Source of the DNA: Candidatus Methylacidiphilales bacterium
Lineage (GTDB): Bacteria; Verrucomicrobiota; Verrucomicrobiia; Methylacidiphilales; JAAUTS01
Direction: 5' to 3'
NCBI GenBank assembly: GCA_028713655.1
Contig: JAQTNW010000022.1
Span: forward strand, 1-53,666
DNA: 53,666 bases
Shown: one piece after another, positions 23,501 to 32,471 of the stretch
How positions within the stretch are numbered: the stretch's first letter is position 1
Layout: each line of letters begins with the position of its first letter
Program-made: the position numbers and the translations under genes
The notes under the pieces: model-generated
The model's database searches: none
Seen by the model: only the letters and a program-made list of their open reading frames with translations
Told to the model about the DNA's origin: nothing

Positions 23501-23599
23501 GAATCATTTTTATTGCTCGAAACCCGGGCTTCGGGTGTTAATGTTCAACCTCTCCATGCCGCCGGAAGATCGCTGGTGGACCGGAAGGAATTTTATCCT

Positions 23600-25876
23600 A
23601 TGAAAATCGTATTGAGCTGGCTGCGCGAGTATTGCTCCTGGAACTGGAGTGAGGACGAACTCGTCGAAAAACTGACCCTGAGCGGCACCGAGGTGGAGTC
23701 GGTCTCCCGGACCGGCTTTTCGCGCGAAAATTTCGTGGCGGCCAAAGTTTTGGTCCGCGACAAGCACCCCAATGCCGACCGCCTCAGCGTTTGCCAGGTG
23801 GATGACGGCAGCGGCTCGCGCCAGATCGTGTGCGGGGCGCAAAATTTCAAGGCGGGTGATATCGTGCCCCTGGCGTTGCCGGGCGCGAAAGTGCCCGCGG
23901 GATTTGAAATCAAGGAAAGCAAGCTGCGCGGCGAGAAGTCGAGCGGGATGTTATGCTCATCCAAGGAACTGGAATTGCCGGGCGACGAGGACGGACTGAT
24001 GATCCTTTCGCCGGACACCAAGCCCGGCACGCCCTTGAGCGAATTGTTCAAAGGCGAAACGGTTTTTGAAGTTGAGGTGACACCGAACCGGCCCGACTTG
24101 CTGAGTTACACCGGCCTGGCCCGGGAATTGGTCGCGCTCGGGGCCAAGCCCATGGAGCGCAAGCCGGTCCGGCCCGAGGGTTTTGCCGCAAGCGGCGGCT
24201 TTACCGTTGAATCGCGTGATGCCGAAGCTTGCCCCCGTTACACAGCGCGGCTGCTGGAGCATGTGAAGGTCGGAGCCAGTCCGGCATGGTTGAAGGCAAG
24301 ACTCGAAGCGCAGGGCCTGCGTCCGGTCAACAACGTGGTGGATATCACCAATTATGTTTTGTTCGAGCTGGGACAGCCGTTGCATGCGTTTGATGCGGAT
24401 TTGTTGCAGGGCAAGACCGTTTATGCGCGCCGCGCGGCAACGGGTGAAAAAATCAAGGCTTTAAACGACAAGGAATACGAATTGCAGGCCGGGGACCTTG
24501 TGATCGCTGATGCGGGCGGTCCAGTGGCGATTGCGGGTGTCATGGGCGGCGAACGGAGCGGGGTGACGGAAAAGACGAGCCGGGTGCTGTTGGAGAGCGC
24601 GCGATTCAAGCCCGGAGACGTGCGCCGCACCTCGCGGCGTCTGGCATTGATCAGCGACTCCTCCTATCGCTTTGAGCGCGGGATTGATCCCGTGGCGGTG
24701 GATTTGGCGATGCAGCGCGCGGTGGAATTGCTGGTTGAACTGGCAGGTGCGAAACCCGCGGAGTTGGCTGTCCAGACAAGCGCAGATGTTGAGAAGCAGA
24801 ATGTTGTGCCGTTGCGCGCCACGGCCATTCCACGCTTGTTGGGGTACGATGTGGCGGAGTCGCGTGTGGCGGAAATCCTGCAGGCCTTGGGTTGCCGGAA
24901 GACGCAGCAGGGCTGGGAAGTGCCGAGTTACCGGCCAGACCTGACCCGTGAAGTGGATCTGATTGAGGAAATCGCGCGGATTGAAGGAATGGAAAAGGTG
25001 AGGGGACGGCTTCCCGGCGGAGTGGCGCCGGCTTCTCCGGCGGATGAGCGCCATGACCGCGAACGCAAAATTGCGTCGGCGCTGGCGCAATGGGGTTATT
25101 ATGAAATGTCCACCAATAGTTTGTTAGCAAAACAGGAAGACATTGAGACGGGCGTGAACCTGTTGAATCCGCTCACGGCCGACCATGCGGCCCTGCGCGC
25201 GGATTTGTTGGCCACGGTGCTTCCGTGCGTGCGGCACAATCTGGCCTACGGGGTGGAGTCTGTGAAGGGATTTGAGATCGGAACGGTCTATCATCGCGAG
25301 AAGGGCCGGCTTGCTGAAGAGCGCCATTTGTTGATTGTCGGCGCGGGCGCGGACCGGCAGGCCCATTGGTCTCAGGCCGGGCAGGAGTATGATTATTTTT
25401 CGCTCAAAGGTGTGCTCGAATCCCTGGCGTCGCATTTTCCTGAAATCAAGGTGCCGGAGAAATTCGGCGCAGTGGATCCCACGCTTGCAAGGAATCACGG
25501 AATCAAGGTTCCGATTTATGCGGCGGAATTGGCGTTGTCGGCGTTGAAGCGCGGGGAGGACCGACCCTTTTCCGGATTACCGGCCTATCCGAGCGTCAAG
25601 CGCGACCTGGCGTTCGTGGTGGATCGCAAGGTGGCCCATGCGGAGCTGCTGCAGGCCATCCGTTCGGCGGGCGTTGCGGAGCTTGAGGCGGTGGAATGTT
25701 TTGACGTTTTTTCGGATGCCAAGGATGAAAAACTGGGAACAACCCGGAAGTCGCTGGCCTATGCCTTGACTTATCGCTCCCGGGAGCGAACATTGACTGA
25801 GAAGGATGTGAGCGGATGGGAGCGGCAGATTGTCGAAACAGTCCGCAAGCAAGTGGGGGCCGAGCTGAGGACCTAG
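23600..25876 (+). CDS. pheT: phenylalanyl-tRNA synthetase beta subunit
   Basis: This is the 758-residue large subunit of the alpha2-beta2 PheRS. It shows the N-terminal MKIVLSWLREYC and an EMAP-like tRNA-binding domain (residues 40-150), the B3/B4 editing domain (RPVNNVVDITNYVLFELGQP, then GPVAIAGVMGG), B5 with EIARIEGMEKV near 455, a pseudo-catalytic module, and the C-terminal FDX-ACB anticodon domain (YPSVKRDLAFVVD...TYRSRERTLTEKDV). ATG 23600 follows AAGGAA and gives the family start. The alpha subunit pheS is not adjacent, unlike in many bacteria. Confidence 0.96.
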   Translation: MKIVLSWLREYCSWNWSEDELVEKLTLSGTEVESVSRTGFSRENFVAAKVLVRDKHPNADRLSVCQVDDGSGSRQIVCGAQNFKAGDIVPLALPGAKVPAGFEIKESKLRGEKSSGMLCSSKELELPGDEDGLMILSPDTKPGTPLSELFKGETVFEVEVTPNRPDLLSYTGLARELVALGAKPMERKPVRPEGFAASGGFTVESRDAEACPRYTARLLEHVKVGASPAWLKARLEAQGLRPVNNVVDITNYVLFELGQPLHAFDADLLQGKTVYARRAATGEKIKALNDKEYELQAGDLVIADAGGPVAIAGVMGGERSGVTEKTSRVLLESARFKPGDVRRTSRRLALISDSSYRFERGIDPVAVDLAMQRAVELLVELAGAKPAELAVQTSADVEKQNVVPLRATAIPRLLGYDVAESRVAEILQALGCRKTQQGWEVPSYRPDLTREVDLIEEIARIEGMEKVRGRLPGGVAPASPADERHDRERKIASALAQWGYYEMSTNSLLAKQEDIETGVNLLNPLTADHAALRADLLATVLPCVRHNLAYGVESVKGFEIGTVYHREKGRLAEERHLLIVGAGADRQAHWSQAGQEYDYFSLKGVLESLASHFPEIKVPEKFGAVDPTLARNHGIKVPIYAAELALSALKRGEDRPFSGLPAYPSVKRDLAFVVDRKVAHAELLQAIRSAGVAELEAVECFDVFSDAKDEKLGTTRKSLAYALTYRSRERTLTEKDVSGWERQIVETVRKQVGAELRT

Positions 25877-26155
25877 AGTTTAAAGGTTGGGTTGCCTGGC
25901 CCGATAGAGACGGAAACGGTTCTTTGAAAGATTTCGGGGCCATGCCGATTCTCAAACCGGCGTGATCCAAAAAATTTCCCTGCAGTGTTCGTGTACCGGA
26001 TGTTACGCTTTCGACCGATATAACAATAATGGGACACAAGCGCGGAACCTTCTCCGATGCCATGCCTTTACTGGAAGGCAGCACGGGAACGCGCCGTCCC
26101 CCCTTTAACGGAGGGTAGAAAGACCTCATCCTAACGGCACAGGCGGGGATTTTTT
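25877..26155. other. convergent gap without a recognisable gene
   Basis: These 279 bp separate the ends of pheT and the AsmA-like gene. I see no ORF with family character. Near the right end a T8 run (26151-26158) follows GGCACAGGCGGGGA, which may act as termination signal for the plus strand, but no strong stem precedes it. Confidence 0.4.
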
Positions 26156-27460
26156 TTAGAGGTTCGTGGCGTCCTGGCCGTTGAGCTTTTCCGCGAGGTT
26201 GGTCACGGGCTGGTCCAGGCTGCCGTTGAGCTTGAACGTGATCGTGCGGCTGCCGTCGTCCAGCTTGCTGAAATGTTGCTCCGCCTCAGCCGGGATTTGC
26301 TTGGCCAGTTCGGGGCTGAGAATCAGCAAAATGTCAAAATCCAGGTTGCGGTCAAATTTGATCGAGCCGGTGCCTGTCATTTTTAAATTGGGTGAAATCG
26401 CCTCCAGGCTGTAAAAAGTCAGTTGTTCGTCCGATAGCTTGTAGGTTCCCTTGATGGAATCGAACTTGGTGTAGCGGAGTTCCGGCAGTTTCAGCATCGT
26501 TCCGAGCGCATCCAGGGCCTTGAGCCCCGTCAGTTGCGTGCCCTGGGATTCGAGAGATCCTTTGCCCGACATGACCCGCGGCTGTTTGAGGTTGCCTTCC
26601 ATTTCACAAGACAGGTTGATCTTGCCCTGGATAAACTCGGGGTTTGCCTCGAAATCCTTCATCAGCGATCGCAGATCAAGGTCGGTTAGTTTTAATGAAA
26701 TGTTGTAGGTGGGGTCGGTTGTCCCGTTCCCGGTATTGATCACGATTGCCCCCTCGGATTTTCCACCGTACGCGTCCCCCGTAAGATCCCGGAGCGTCAG
26801 GACATTGTCGCGAAATTCGATCTGCGAACGAATGTTACGCAGGCAGAGATGGGGGCCAAACCTGATTGCCTGGACGCGGATCGCGCCGTCGGCGGAGGCA
26901 TTTTGATCAACCAGGTGAAGGCCGCCTTTTACACTGACGTCATCGGCGTGGAGAAGGATTTCGTTGGAAGCTGTTCGGACCTCCACACCGCCGTGCCGGA
27001 GGTCAAAGTCCCTCAACAGAACCTCGAATTTCAGAAAGCCGGTCTCAAACGTCAGGGTTTCCTTTGCGGCATCGGGACTGGGATGCGGAATGTTCCAGGT
27101 GCCGTCGTTTTGCTGGATGAACAGCAGCCGGGGGTCCTGGAGCCGGATGATGGTGAGTTCGATGCGATGGCGGAGGAGGCTGAGAGGCGCGTATTTTAAT
27201 GTGGCGCTTTTCAAGGCTAAAAAGGGCGAGGCATCCTTGAGGGATGTGCTGAGCTTGAGATTTTGCAGCTTCATGCCGCTGAGCAGGTTGATCTCCGGCT
27301 TTTCAAAGTTAAGTTCTCCTCCAACGCGGCGGGAGATGAGAATGCGAATGTTCTCGATAATTTCCGGGCTGCCAATATATGACTGAACCCACCAATACGC
27401 GAAGCATCCAAAGAGCAACAGCCCCGCAAGTAAAATTGACAGCACCTTTTTCATTTCCAT
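26156..27460 (-). CDS. AsmA-like/DUF748-type membrane-anchored protein
   Basis: The product of about 434 residues starts MEMKKVLSILLAGLLLFGCF, a single N-terminal membrane anchor followed by a long beta-rich region. Landmarks are PEIIENIRILISRRVGGELNFEKPEINLL (shortened: ISRRVGGELNFEKPEIN) near residue 45, a YAPLSLLRHRIELTIIRLQDPR strand typical of AsmA, and repeats ending in NLKMTGTGSIKFDRNLDFDI and KLNGSLDQPVTN. Such proteins bridge the periplasm and move phospholipids to the outer membrane. I prefer ATG 27460 or 27454 over the upstream frame because the signal anchor then starts the protein. The start region overlaps that of the divergent lipid-kinase gene. Confidence 0.75.
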   Translation of the reverse strand: MEMKKVLSILLAGLLLFGCFAYWWVQSYIGSPEIIENIRILISRRVGGELNFEKPEINLLSGMKLQNLKLSTSLKDASPFLALKSATLKYAPLSLLRHRIELTIIRLQDPRLLFIQQNDGTWNIPHPSPDAAKETLTFETGFLKFEVLLRDFDLRHGGVEVRTASNEILLHADDVSVKGGLHLVDQNASADGAIRVQAIRFGPHLCLRNIRSQIEFRDNVLTLRDLTGDAYGGKSEGAIVINTGNGTTDPTYNISLKLTDLDLRSLMKDFEANPEFIQGKINLSCEMEGNLKQPRVMSGKGSLESQGTQLTGLKALDALGTMLKLPELRYTKFDSIKGTYKLSDEQLTFYSLEAISPNLKMTGTGSIKFDRNLDFDILLILSPELAKQIPAEAEQHFSKLDDGSRTITFKLNGSLDQPVTNLAEKLNGQDATNL

Positions 27461-28334
27461 GAATCGAGCAAATTCAGAGATTTGTATCATACTGAACCCG
27501 TCTGCCAAGGGAGAACGTGCGCGTAATCTTGCGGACAAGCTCCGGCGCAGCCTCCCTGAGGCGCGGGTGCTGCTGACCCGCTACAGGGGCCACGCGGAGG
27601 AATTGGCGCGGCAGTCGGTCCGGGCTGAATATTCCAAAATCGTGGCAGCCGGCGGCGATGGGACCATTAATGAGGTGGTGAACGGCATCGCGGGCGCACG
27701 CGGGGTCGCGCTTGGAATCCTGCCGGTTGGCACGGTGAATGTTTTTGCCATGGAACTGGGGATCCCGTCGCGGATGGAGGCGGCGCTGGAAATTGTTACC
27801 AACGGGCATACCCGGAACCTGGATTTGGCGCGGGCGAACAACCGTTATTTTGTCCAGTTGGCCGGGGTTGGATTTGACGCGGAAGCGGTCAAGGCGACGG
27901 ATCTCAATTTCAAAAAAGTGGCGGGCCCCTTGAGTTATTTGCTGGCTGCGACGCAGGTCGCGGCGCAGAAACCCCCGCTCCTGCAAATCCGCTGGGACCA
28001 GGGCCATGTGGTGGAGGGGTGTTTCATGCTGGTGGGCAACGGACGTTACTACGGCGGCCCGTTCCAATTTTTCCCGGAGGCGGACATGCAGGACGGGAAG
28101 CTGGACGTTTGCGTGTTCAAGAAGCGGACCCATTTCGACCTGCTGCGTTATTTTCAGGGGATTGTCAGTGGGACGCACACGAAGTTTGACGATGTGGCGT
28201 ATTTCAAGGCGCGACATATCAGCGTGACGGCGGACCGGCGGGTTCCGCTGGAAGTGGACGGCGAACTGGCGGGCGAGATACCGGTGGAATTCAGCATCAA
28301 GAAGCAGGCGTTGAAGGTTCTTGTGCCGGAGTAG
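27459..28334 (+). CDS. YegS/DagK-family lipid kinase
   Basis: The 291-residue protein belongs to the diacylglycerol-kinase catalytic family. Its phosphate-binding signature is VAAGGDGTINEVVNGIAG near residue 65, with the conserved GILPVGTVNVFAMELGI near 88. GVGFDAEAVK near 133 and the C-terminal strand VPLEVDGELAG near 267 are typical of YegS/BmrU kinases, which phosphorylate lipids such as diacylglycerol, phosphatidylglycerol or sphingoid bases. The lipid substrate cannot be read from sequence. Its ATG shares the CATG palindrome with the divergent AsmA-like gene, so both promoters must lie inside coding sequence. Confidence 0.88.
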   Translation: MNRANSEICIILNPSAKGERARNLADKLRRSLPEARVLLTRYRGHAEELARQSVRAEYSKIVAAGGDGTINEVVNGIAGARGVALGILPVGTVNVFAMELGIPSRMEAALEIVTNGHTRNLDLARANNRYFVQLAGVGFDAEAVKATDLNFKKVAGPLSYLLAATQVAAQKPPLLQIRWDQGHVVEGCFMLVGNGRYYGGPFQFFPEADMQDGKLDVCVFKKRTHFDLLRYFQGIVSGTHTKFDDVAYFKARHISVTADRRVPLEVDGELAGEIPVEFSIKKQALKVLVPE

Positions 28335-28336
28335 GA

Positions 28337-28565
28337 AGTCATTTTACAGAAAGATCGCGGAGAACGCGGAGAGAATTTTGCTGCCAATTTTCTGATTATG
28401 CCAAAATTCCTCATTCCACATCCCGCATTTTTATCTCCGTGCTCCCCGTGACTTGTGAGAGAAAAGTATTCTTTTGCGTCCTTTCGCGTCCTTCCTGTAA
28501 AAATGTGTCCTGTCTTAAATCCTTTTTTCTTCAGCTATCCGACTTGCCAGTTTTGATAAAAACAG
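28337..28565. repeat. intergenic array of quasi-9-nt words, copy F
   Basis: Left of centre is ATCGCGGAGAACGCGGAGAG (28353-28372). To the right are opposite-strand words CTCATTCCACATCCCGC, TATCTCCGTGCTCCCCGTG and TTTTGCGTCCTTTCGCGTCC (28410-28500). As in copies A-C the purine-rich half precedes the pyrimidine-rich half. The tgt start follows at 28582. Confidence 0.65.
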
Positions 28566-28581
28566 GCATCACAGAGCCCCT

Positions 28582-29733
28582 GTGTTTGAACTTTTGGCGC
28601 AAGACCCCGGCAGCAAGGCCCGTTTGGGCCGCCTGACCACCCCGCATGGCGTGATTGAAACCCCCGTGTTCATGCCCGTCGGCACCCAGGCCACGGTCAA
28701 GGCCGTCTCTCCGGTCGAATTGAGGGAACTCAAGGCCTCGATCATCCTTTCCAATTCCTATCACATGCTGATCCGGCCCGGTCTTGAAGTGATCCGCGAA
28801 ATGGGCGGGCTGCACCGTTTCATGGGCTGGGACGGGCCGGTTTTGACCGACAGCGGAGGGTACCAGGTTTTCAGCCTGGCCAAACTCCGGAAAATCACGC
28901 CGGACGGGGTGAAGTTTCAATCGCACATCGATGGCGCTAATTTATTCATCGGCCCGAAGGAGGCGGTGCAAATCCAGCGCACCCTGGGCTCGGACATCAT
29001 GATGGCCTTTGACGAATGCCCGCCCTGGCCTGCGGAGAAGGAAAAGGTGCGCGCCGCCGTGGACCGGACGCTGCGATGGGCGGAGTTGTGCCGGCAGGAG
29101 CAGGAATTGCAGCCCCCGGGACCGACACCGGGGCAGAAGCTTTTTGCGATTGTCCAGGGCGGGGAACATGCGGACCTGCGGAGGGAATGCGCGGAACGGC
29201 TGACGGCGCTGGATTTTCCGGGTTATGCCATTGGCGGGGTCAGCGTTGGCGAGCCCGAGCCCGAGATGTTGAAAGCCATTGAAGTGACCGAGCCCTGGCT
29301 GCCCGCCCACAAACCGCGCTATGCGATGGGGCTGGGGCAACCGCACCAAATTGTCAAAATTGTCGCCCGCGGGGTGGACATGTTCGACTGTGTTTTGCCG
29401 ACACGGGTGGCGCGCAACGGTACGGCCTACACCCGGCAGGGGACGTTGAATTTGAAGAGGTCGGGTTTGCGCTGCGAAAAGGGGCCGATTGAAAGCGCTT
29501 GCGGCTGTTATGCTTGCCAAAATTTCAGCCGGGCGTATATACGGCATTTGCTAAAAGCGGAGGAAATACTTGGCTTGCGCCTTGTAACACTCCATAATTT
29601 GCACTTTTACATCAATATGATGCGGGAAATGCGCGAAGCGATCGCCCTCGGCTCGTTTGGCGTGTGGTCCCGTGAGTTTTTAGAACAGTACAAACCAAGG
29701 GAAGAACATGAACATGTGGATGAGCAGTCTTGA
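28582..29733 (+). CDS. tgt: queuine/preQ1 tRNA-ribosyltransferase
   Basis: The enzyme swaps guanine 34 for preQ1 in tRNAs with GUN anticodons. The 383-residue protein begins at a GTG (MFELLAQDPGSKARLGRL). It has LTDSGGYQVFSL near residue 90 with the catalytic Asp, GGVSVGEPEPEML near 217, the nucleophile region DCVLPTRVARNGTAYT near 268, and the zinc site ESACGCYACQNFSRAYIRHL near 310. It is the first gene of the common tgt-yajC-secDF cluster; its last 26 bases overlap yajC. The start was chosen as the codon giving the normal N-terminus. Confidence 0.96.
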   Translation: MFELLAQDPGSKARLGRLTTPHGVIETPVFMPVGTQATVKAVSPVELRELKASIILSNSYHMLIRPGLEVIREMGGLHRFMGWDGPVLTDSGGYQVFSLAKLRKITPDGVKFQSHIDGANLFIGPKEAVQIQRTLGSDIMMAFDECPPWPAEKEKVRAAVDRTLRWAELCRQEQELQPPGPTPGQKLFAIVQGGEHADLRRECAERLTALDFPGYAIGGVSVGEPEPEMLKAIEVTEPWLPAHKPRYAMGLGQPHQIVKIVARGVDMFDCVLPTRVARNGTAYTRQGTLNLKRSGLRCEKGPIESACGCYACQNFSRAYIRHLLKAEEILGLRLVTLHNLHFYINMMREMREAIALGSFGVWSREFLEQYKPREEHEHVDEQS

Positions 29734-30076
29734 ACAGGTATTAATCACCGCCCAGGCGGCCGCACCCGGCGCCCCCGCGGACGCCGGCAATTTTTTCAGG
29801 CAGATGCAACCCATTGTCATGATGGGCCTGATGCTTGTGGTCCTGTATTTTTTAATGATCCGCCCGCAGATGAAACAGCAGAAGGAACACCGCAAACTGG
29901 TCGAAGCCGTGAAAAGCGGCGACAAGGTTGTGGCTGCCGGCGGCATTTACGGAATCATTTCCAATGTGAAGGACAAAACCGTCATCCTGAAAGTGGCGGA
30001 CAATGTGAAATTTGAAGTCGATAAGGCCAGCATCACCGTGGTGATGAAGGACCCCGACGCAGGCCAGGCTTCCTAA
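29708..30076 (+). CDS. yajC: Sec translocase accessory subunit YajC
   Basis: The 122-residue protein has one membrane span (PIVMMGLMLVVLYFLMIRPQMKQQKEHRK; core VMMGLMLVVLYFLMIRPQ) near residue 40. The characteristic cytoplasmic domain with LVEAVKSGDKVVAAGGIYGI follows. YajC associates with SecDF. The start overlaps the tgt end by 26 bases; ATG 29714 is an alternative two codons later. The short pre-membrane segment (ITAQAAAPGAPADAGNF) is normal for the family. Confidence 0.93.
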   Translation: MNMWMSSLEQVLITAQAAAPGAPADAGNFFRQMQPIVMMGLMLVVLYFLMIRPQMKQQKEHRKLVEAVKSGDKVVAAGGIYGIISNVKDKTVILKVADNVKFEVDKASITVVMKDPDAGQAS

Positions 30077-30112
30077 ACCGGCCTTATCCGCCAACTTCAC
30101 CCACAGGATGTT

Positions 30113-32452
30113 ATGAATCAAATGTTAGTCTTTGCGGCCTCGCTGGCCTTTCTCGTGTTTTTTGTCTGGTATCTTGCGACCACGCACGACAAGAACCGGC
30201 GCTGGGTCTCGTTGGCCCTGATCGGTACGATGCTGCTCATTTGCGCCCTTTCCCTGTTCGTTCCCAAGAACGGGAAATTCGGGGTTCCCATCGGCAGGAA
30301 TTTTGGAATCAATATCAAGCCCGGCCTGGACTTGAAGGGCGGAACCCAGTTCACGGTACAACTGGCCGGAACCCCGTCCGCCTCCGCGCTCGACCAGGCG
30401 GTCGAAGTCATCCGCAAGCGCATTGACGCGCAGGGCGTCGCGGAACCCGTCATCCAACCCGCCGGCGGCAACCGCATCCTGGTACAGATTCCCGGCATCA
30501 ACGAGGCTGACAAACTCAAATACCGCCAGCAACTGGAGCGGGTGGCCAAGCTCGAATTCAAGATGGTTCACCCTGAAAACCACGCGCTATTGCCCGACGT
30601 CCTCGCCGGAAAAGCCCAGCTTCCGTTTGACTATGAGATACTGCCGTTCAGGGACAACGAGGGCAACGGCGCGCCGAAAAAATCTTCCATTATCGTCAAG
30701 AAACGCGCTGGATTGTCCGGCAAACATGTGAAAAGCGCATGGGCCAGCGCCGATCAACTCGGGCGGCCCGAGGTGAACCTCGAGTTTGACGGTGAAGGCG
30801 CTCAGTTGTTTGAGAGGCTAACCTCCGTCAATGTCAACAACCAGATGGCGATTGTGCTCGATGGAGAGGTCTATTCCGCGCCGGTTATCCGCCAGGTTTT
30901 GAGTTCACGCTGCAGTATTTCCGGCGGGAACATGAACCGCGTCGAGGCAATCGAACTCGCCAGCGTCCTGGAAAATCCGCTGGAAACACCGGTCTCCATC
31001 GTGGATGAACGGGGAGTTGATCCGACACTCGGCGCCGCCTCCATCCAGAGTGGGTTTCACGCCGCATTGCTCGGCATTCTCTTCGTTGCCGTATTTACAC
31101 TTCTTTACTATCGCATTGCCGGCGTCATCGCCGTTATTGCGCTGTTCATCAATTTGTTTGTCCTGCTAGGCCTGCTGGCCCAGTTCGGATTTACCCTGAC
31201 CATGCCGGGCGTTGCGGGCATTATTCTGACCATCGGCATCGGCGTGGACGCCAACGTGCTGATCTTCGAGCGCATTCGTGAAGAACTCGATCTTGGCAAG
31301 CCCCTGCGGAATGCCATCCAGGCCGGGTTTGAAAAGGCCTTTTCCTCCATTCTGGACGCCAACGTCACTTCGCTGATCGCTTCAGTCATCCTCTTTTGGC
31401 AGGGAACCGGAGCCGTTCAGGGATTTGCCATTACGTTGTCGCTCGGCATTCTTTCCAGTTTGTTCGCGGCACTGGTTGTCACGCGCACCGGTTTCGACTG
31501 GCTGTTGAATGTCGTTTCGCTGGAAAATCTCAAGATGATGCGGCTCCTGCACCGGCCCACCTTTGATTTTATGAAGATCAAATGGCCGGCCATGGCGGTT
31601 TCTGCAGCGCTGATTTTGATTTCGATTTACGGCGTTCATTACAAGGGCGACAAGGCCTACGGCGTCGATTTTGTCGGCGGCGATCTGCTGACGCTCTCCT
31701 TCAAACAAAAAATTTCCGACGAAGCCGTGCGTGAAGCCGTGAAGGGAACCGGCGCCATCCCGCAGTATCAGCGGGGATCGGGCGACAATCCGGAAGTGCT
31801 CGGCATTCGCAGCGCCTTCGGGCAGGGCGAACGGATTGAGCAAACCCTGACGGAGAAATTCCCGCAGGCGGAATTCAAGCGCTTGCAACTTGATAAAGTC
31901 GATGCTGTCATTGGCGGCGAATTCAAGCAAAAGGCCGCCATCGCCCTTGGCCTCGGCATCATCGGCATCTTTATTTATGTGATGTTGCGCTTTGAAACTT
32001 CCTATGCCTTGGGAGCCATCATCGCACTGGTCCATGATGTGATCATCACCTTGGGGCTTTTTGTTTTGATGGGCAACGAGCTGTCGCTTGTGACCGTCGG
32101 CGCCATCCTCACCATTGCGGGTTATTCCATCAACGACACGATCATCGTTTTTGACCGGATTCGCGAGGGGTTGAAGCACGACAATCGCACCTCCTTGGCT
32201 GTGATTTTCAACCAGTGCATCAACGCGACGCTCAGCCGTACCCTGTTGACTTCCGGCACGACCCTGCTGGCCGTGTCGGCGCTGTACGGGTTTGGCGGAA
32301 TGGTCATCCATGATTTTGCGTTGATGCTTTTGTTGGGCATCGTTGTGGGAACCTACTCGTCGATCTTCATTGCCAGCCCTGTGGTGTTGCTGTTTGGCGA
32401 CAAGGCCCGCCAGACCGCATCAGCCTCGGCGCCCGCTTCCGCTGCGAATTAG
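30113..32452 (+). CDS. secDF: fused protein-export membrane protein SecDF
   Basis: The 779-residue protein carries SecD and SecF in one chain, with twelve membrane spans expected. The SecD part has PGLDLKGGTQFTVQL near residue 65, the periplasmic P1 domain (residues 75-300), ERGVDPTLGAASI, and the transmembrane block ending in GVDANVLIFERIREELD near 380. The SecF part starts near 480 with YGVDFVGGDLLTLSF, followed by GYSINDTIIVFDRIREGL near 680. These motor proteins pull secreted proteins outward using the proton or sodium gradient. Fused SecDF is common in PVC bacteria and Bacteroidetes relatives. Confidence 0.96.
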   Translation: MNQMLVFAASLAFLVFFVWYLATTHDKNRRWVSLALIGTMLLICALSLFVPKNGKFGVPIGRNFGINIKPGLDLKGGTQFTVQLAGTPSASALDQAVEVIRKRIDAQGVAEPVIQPAGGNRILVQIPGINEADKLKYRQQLERVAKLEFKMVHPENHALLPDVLAGKAQLPFDYEILPFRDNEGNGAPKKSSIIVKKRAGLSGKHVKSAWASADQLGRPEVNLEFDGEGAQLFERLTSVNVNNQMAIVLDGEVYSAPVIRQVLSSRCSISGGNMNRVEAIELASVLENPLETPVSIVDERGVDPTLGAASIQSGFHAALLGILFVAVFTLLYYRIAGVIAVIALFINLFVLLGLLAQFGFTLTMPGVAGIILTIGIGVDANVLIFERIREELDLGKPLRNAIQAGFEKAFSSILDANVTSLIASVILFWQGTGAVQGFAITLSLGILSSLFAALVVTRTGFDWLLNVVSLENLKMMRLLHRPTFDFMKIKWPAMAVSAALILISIYGVHYKGDKAYGVDFVGGDLLTLSFKQKISDEAVREAVKGTGAIPQYQRGSGDNPEVLGIRSAFGQGERIEQTLTEKFPQAEFKRLQLDKVDAVIGGEFKQKAAIALGLGIIGIFIYVMLRFETSYALGAIIALVHDVIITLGLFVLMGNELSLVTVGAILTIAGYSINDTIIVFDRIREGLKHDNRTSLAVIFNQCINATLSRTLLTSGTTLLAVSALYGFGGMVIHDFALMLLLGIVVGTYSSIFIASPVVLLFGDKARQTASASAPASAAN

Positions 32453-32471
32453 CAACTTGTGAAAAAATAAC

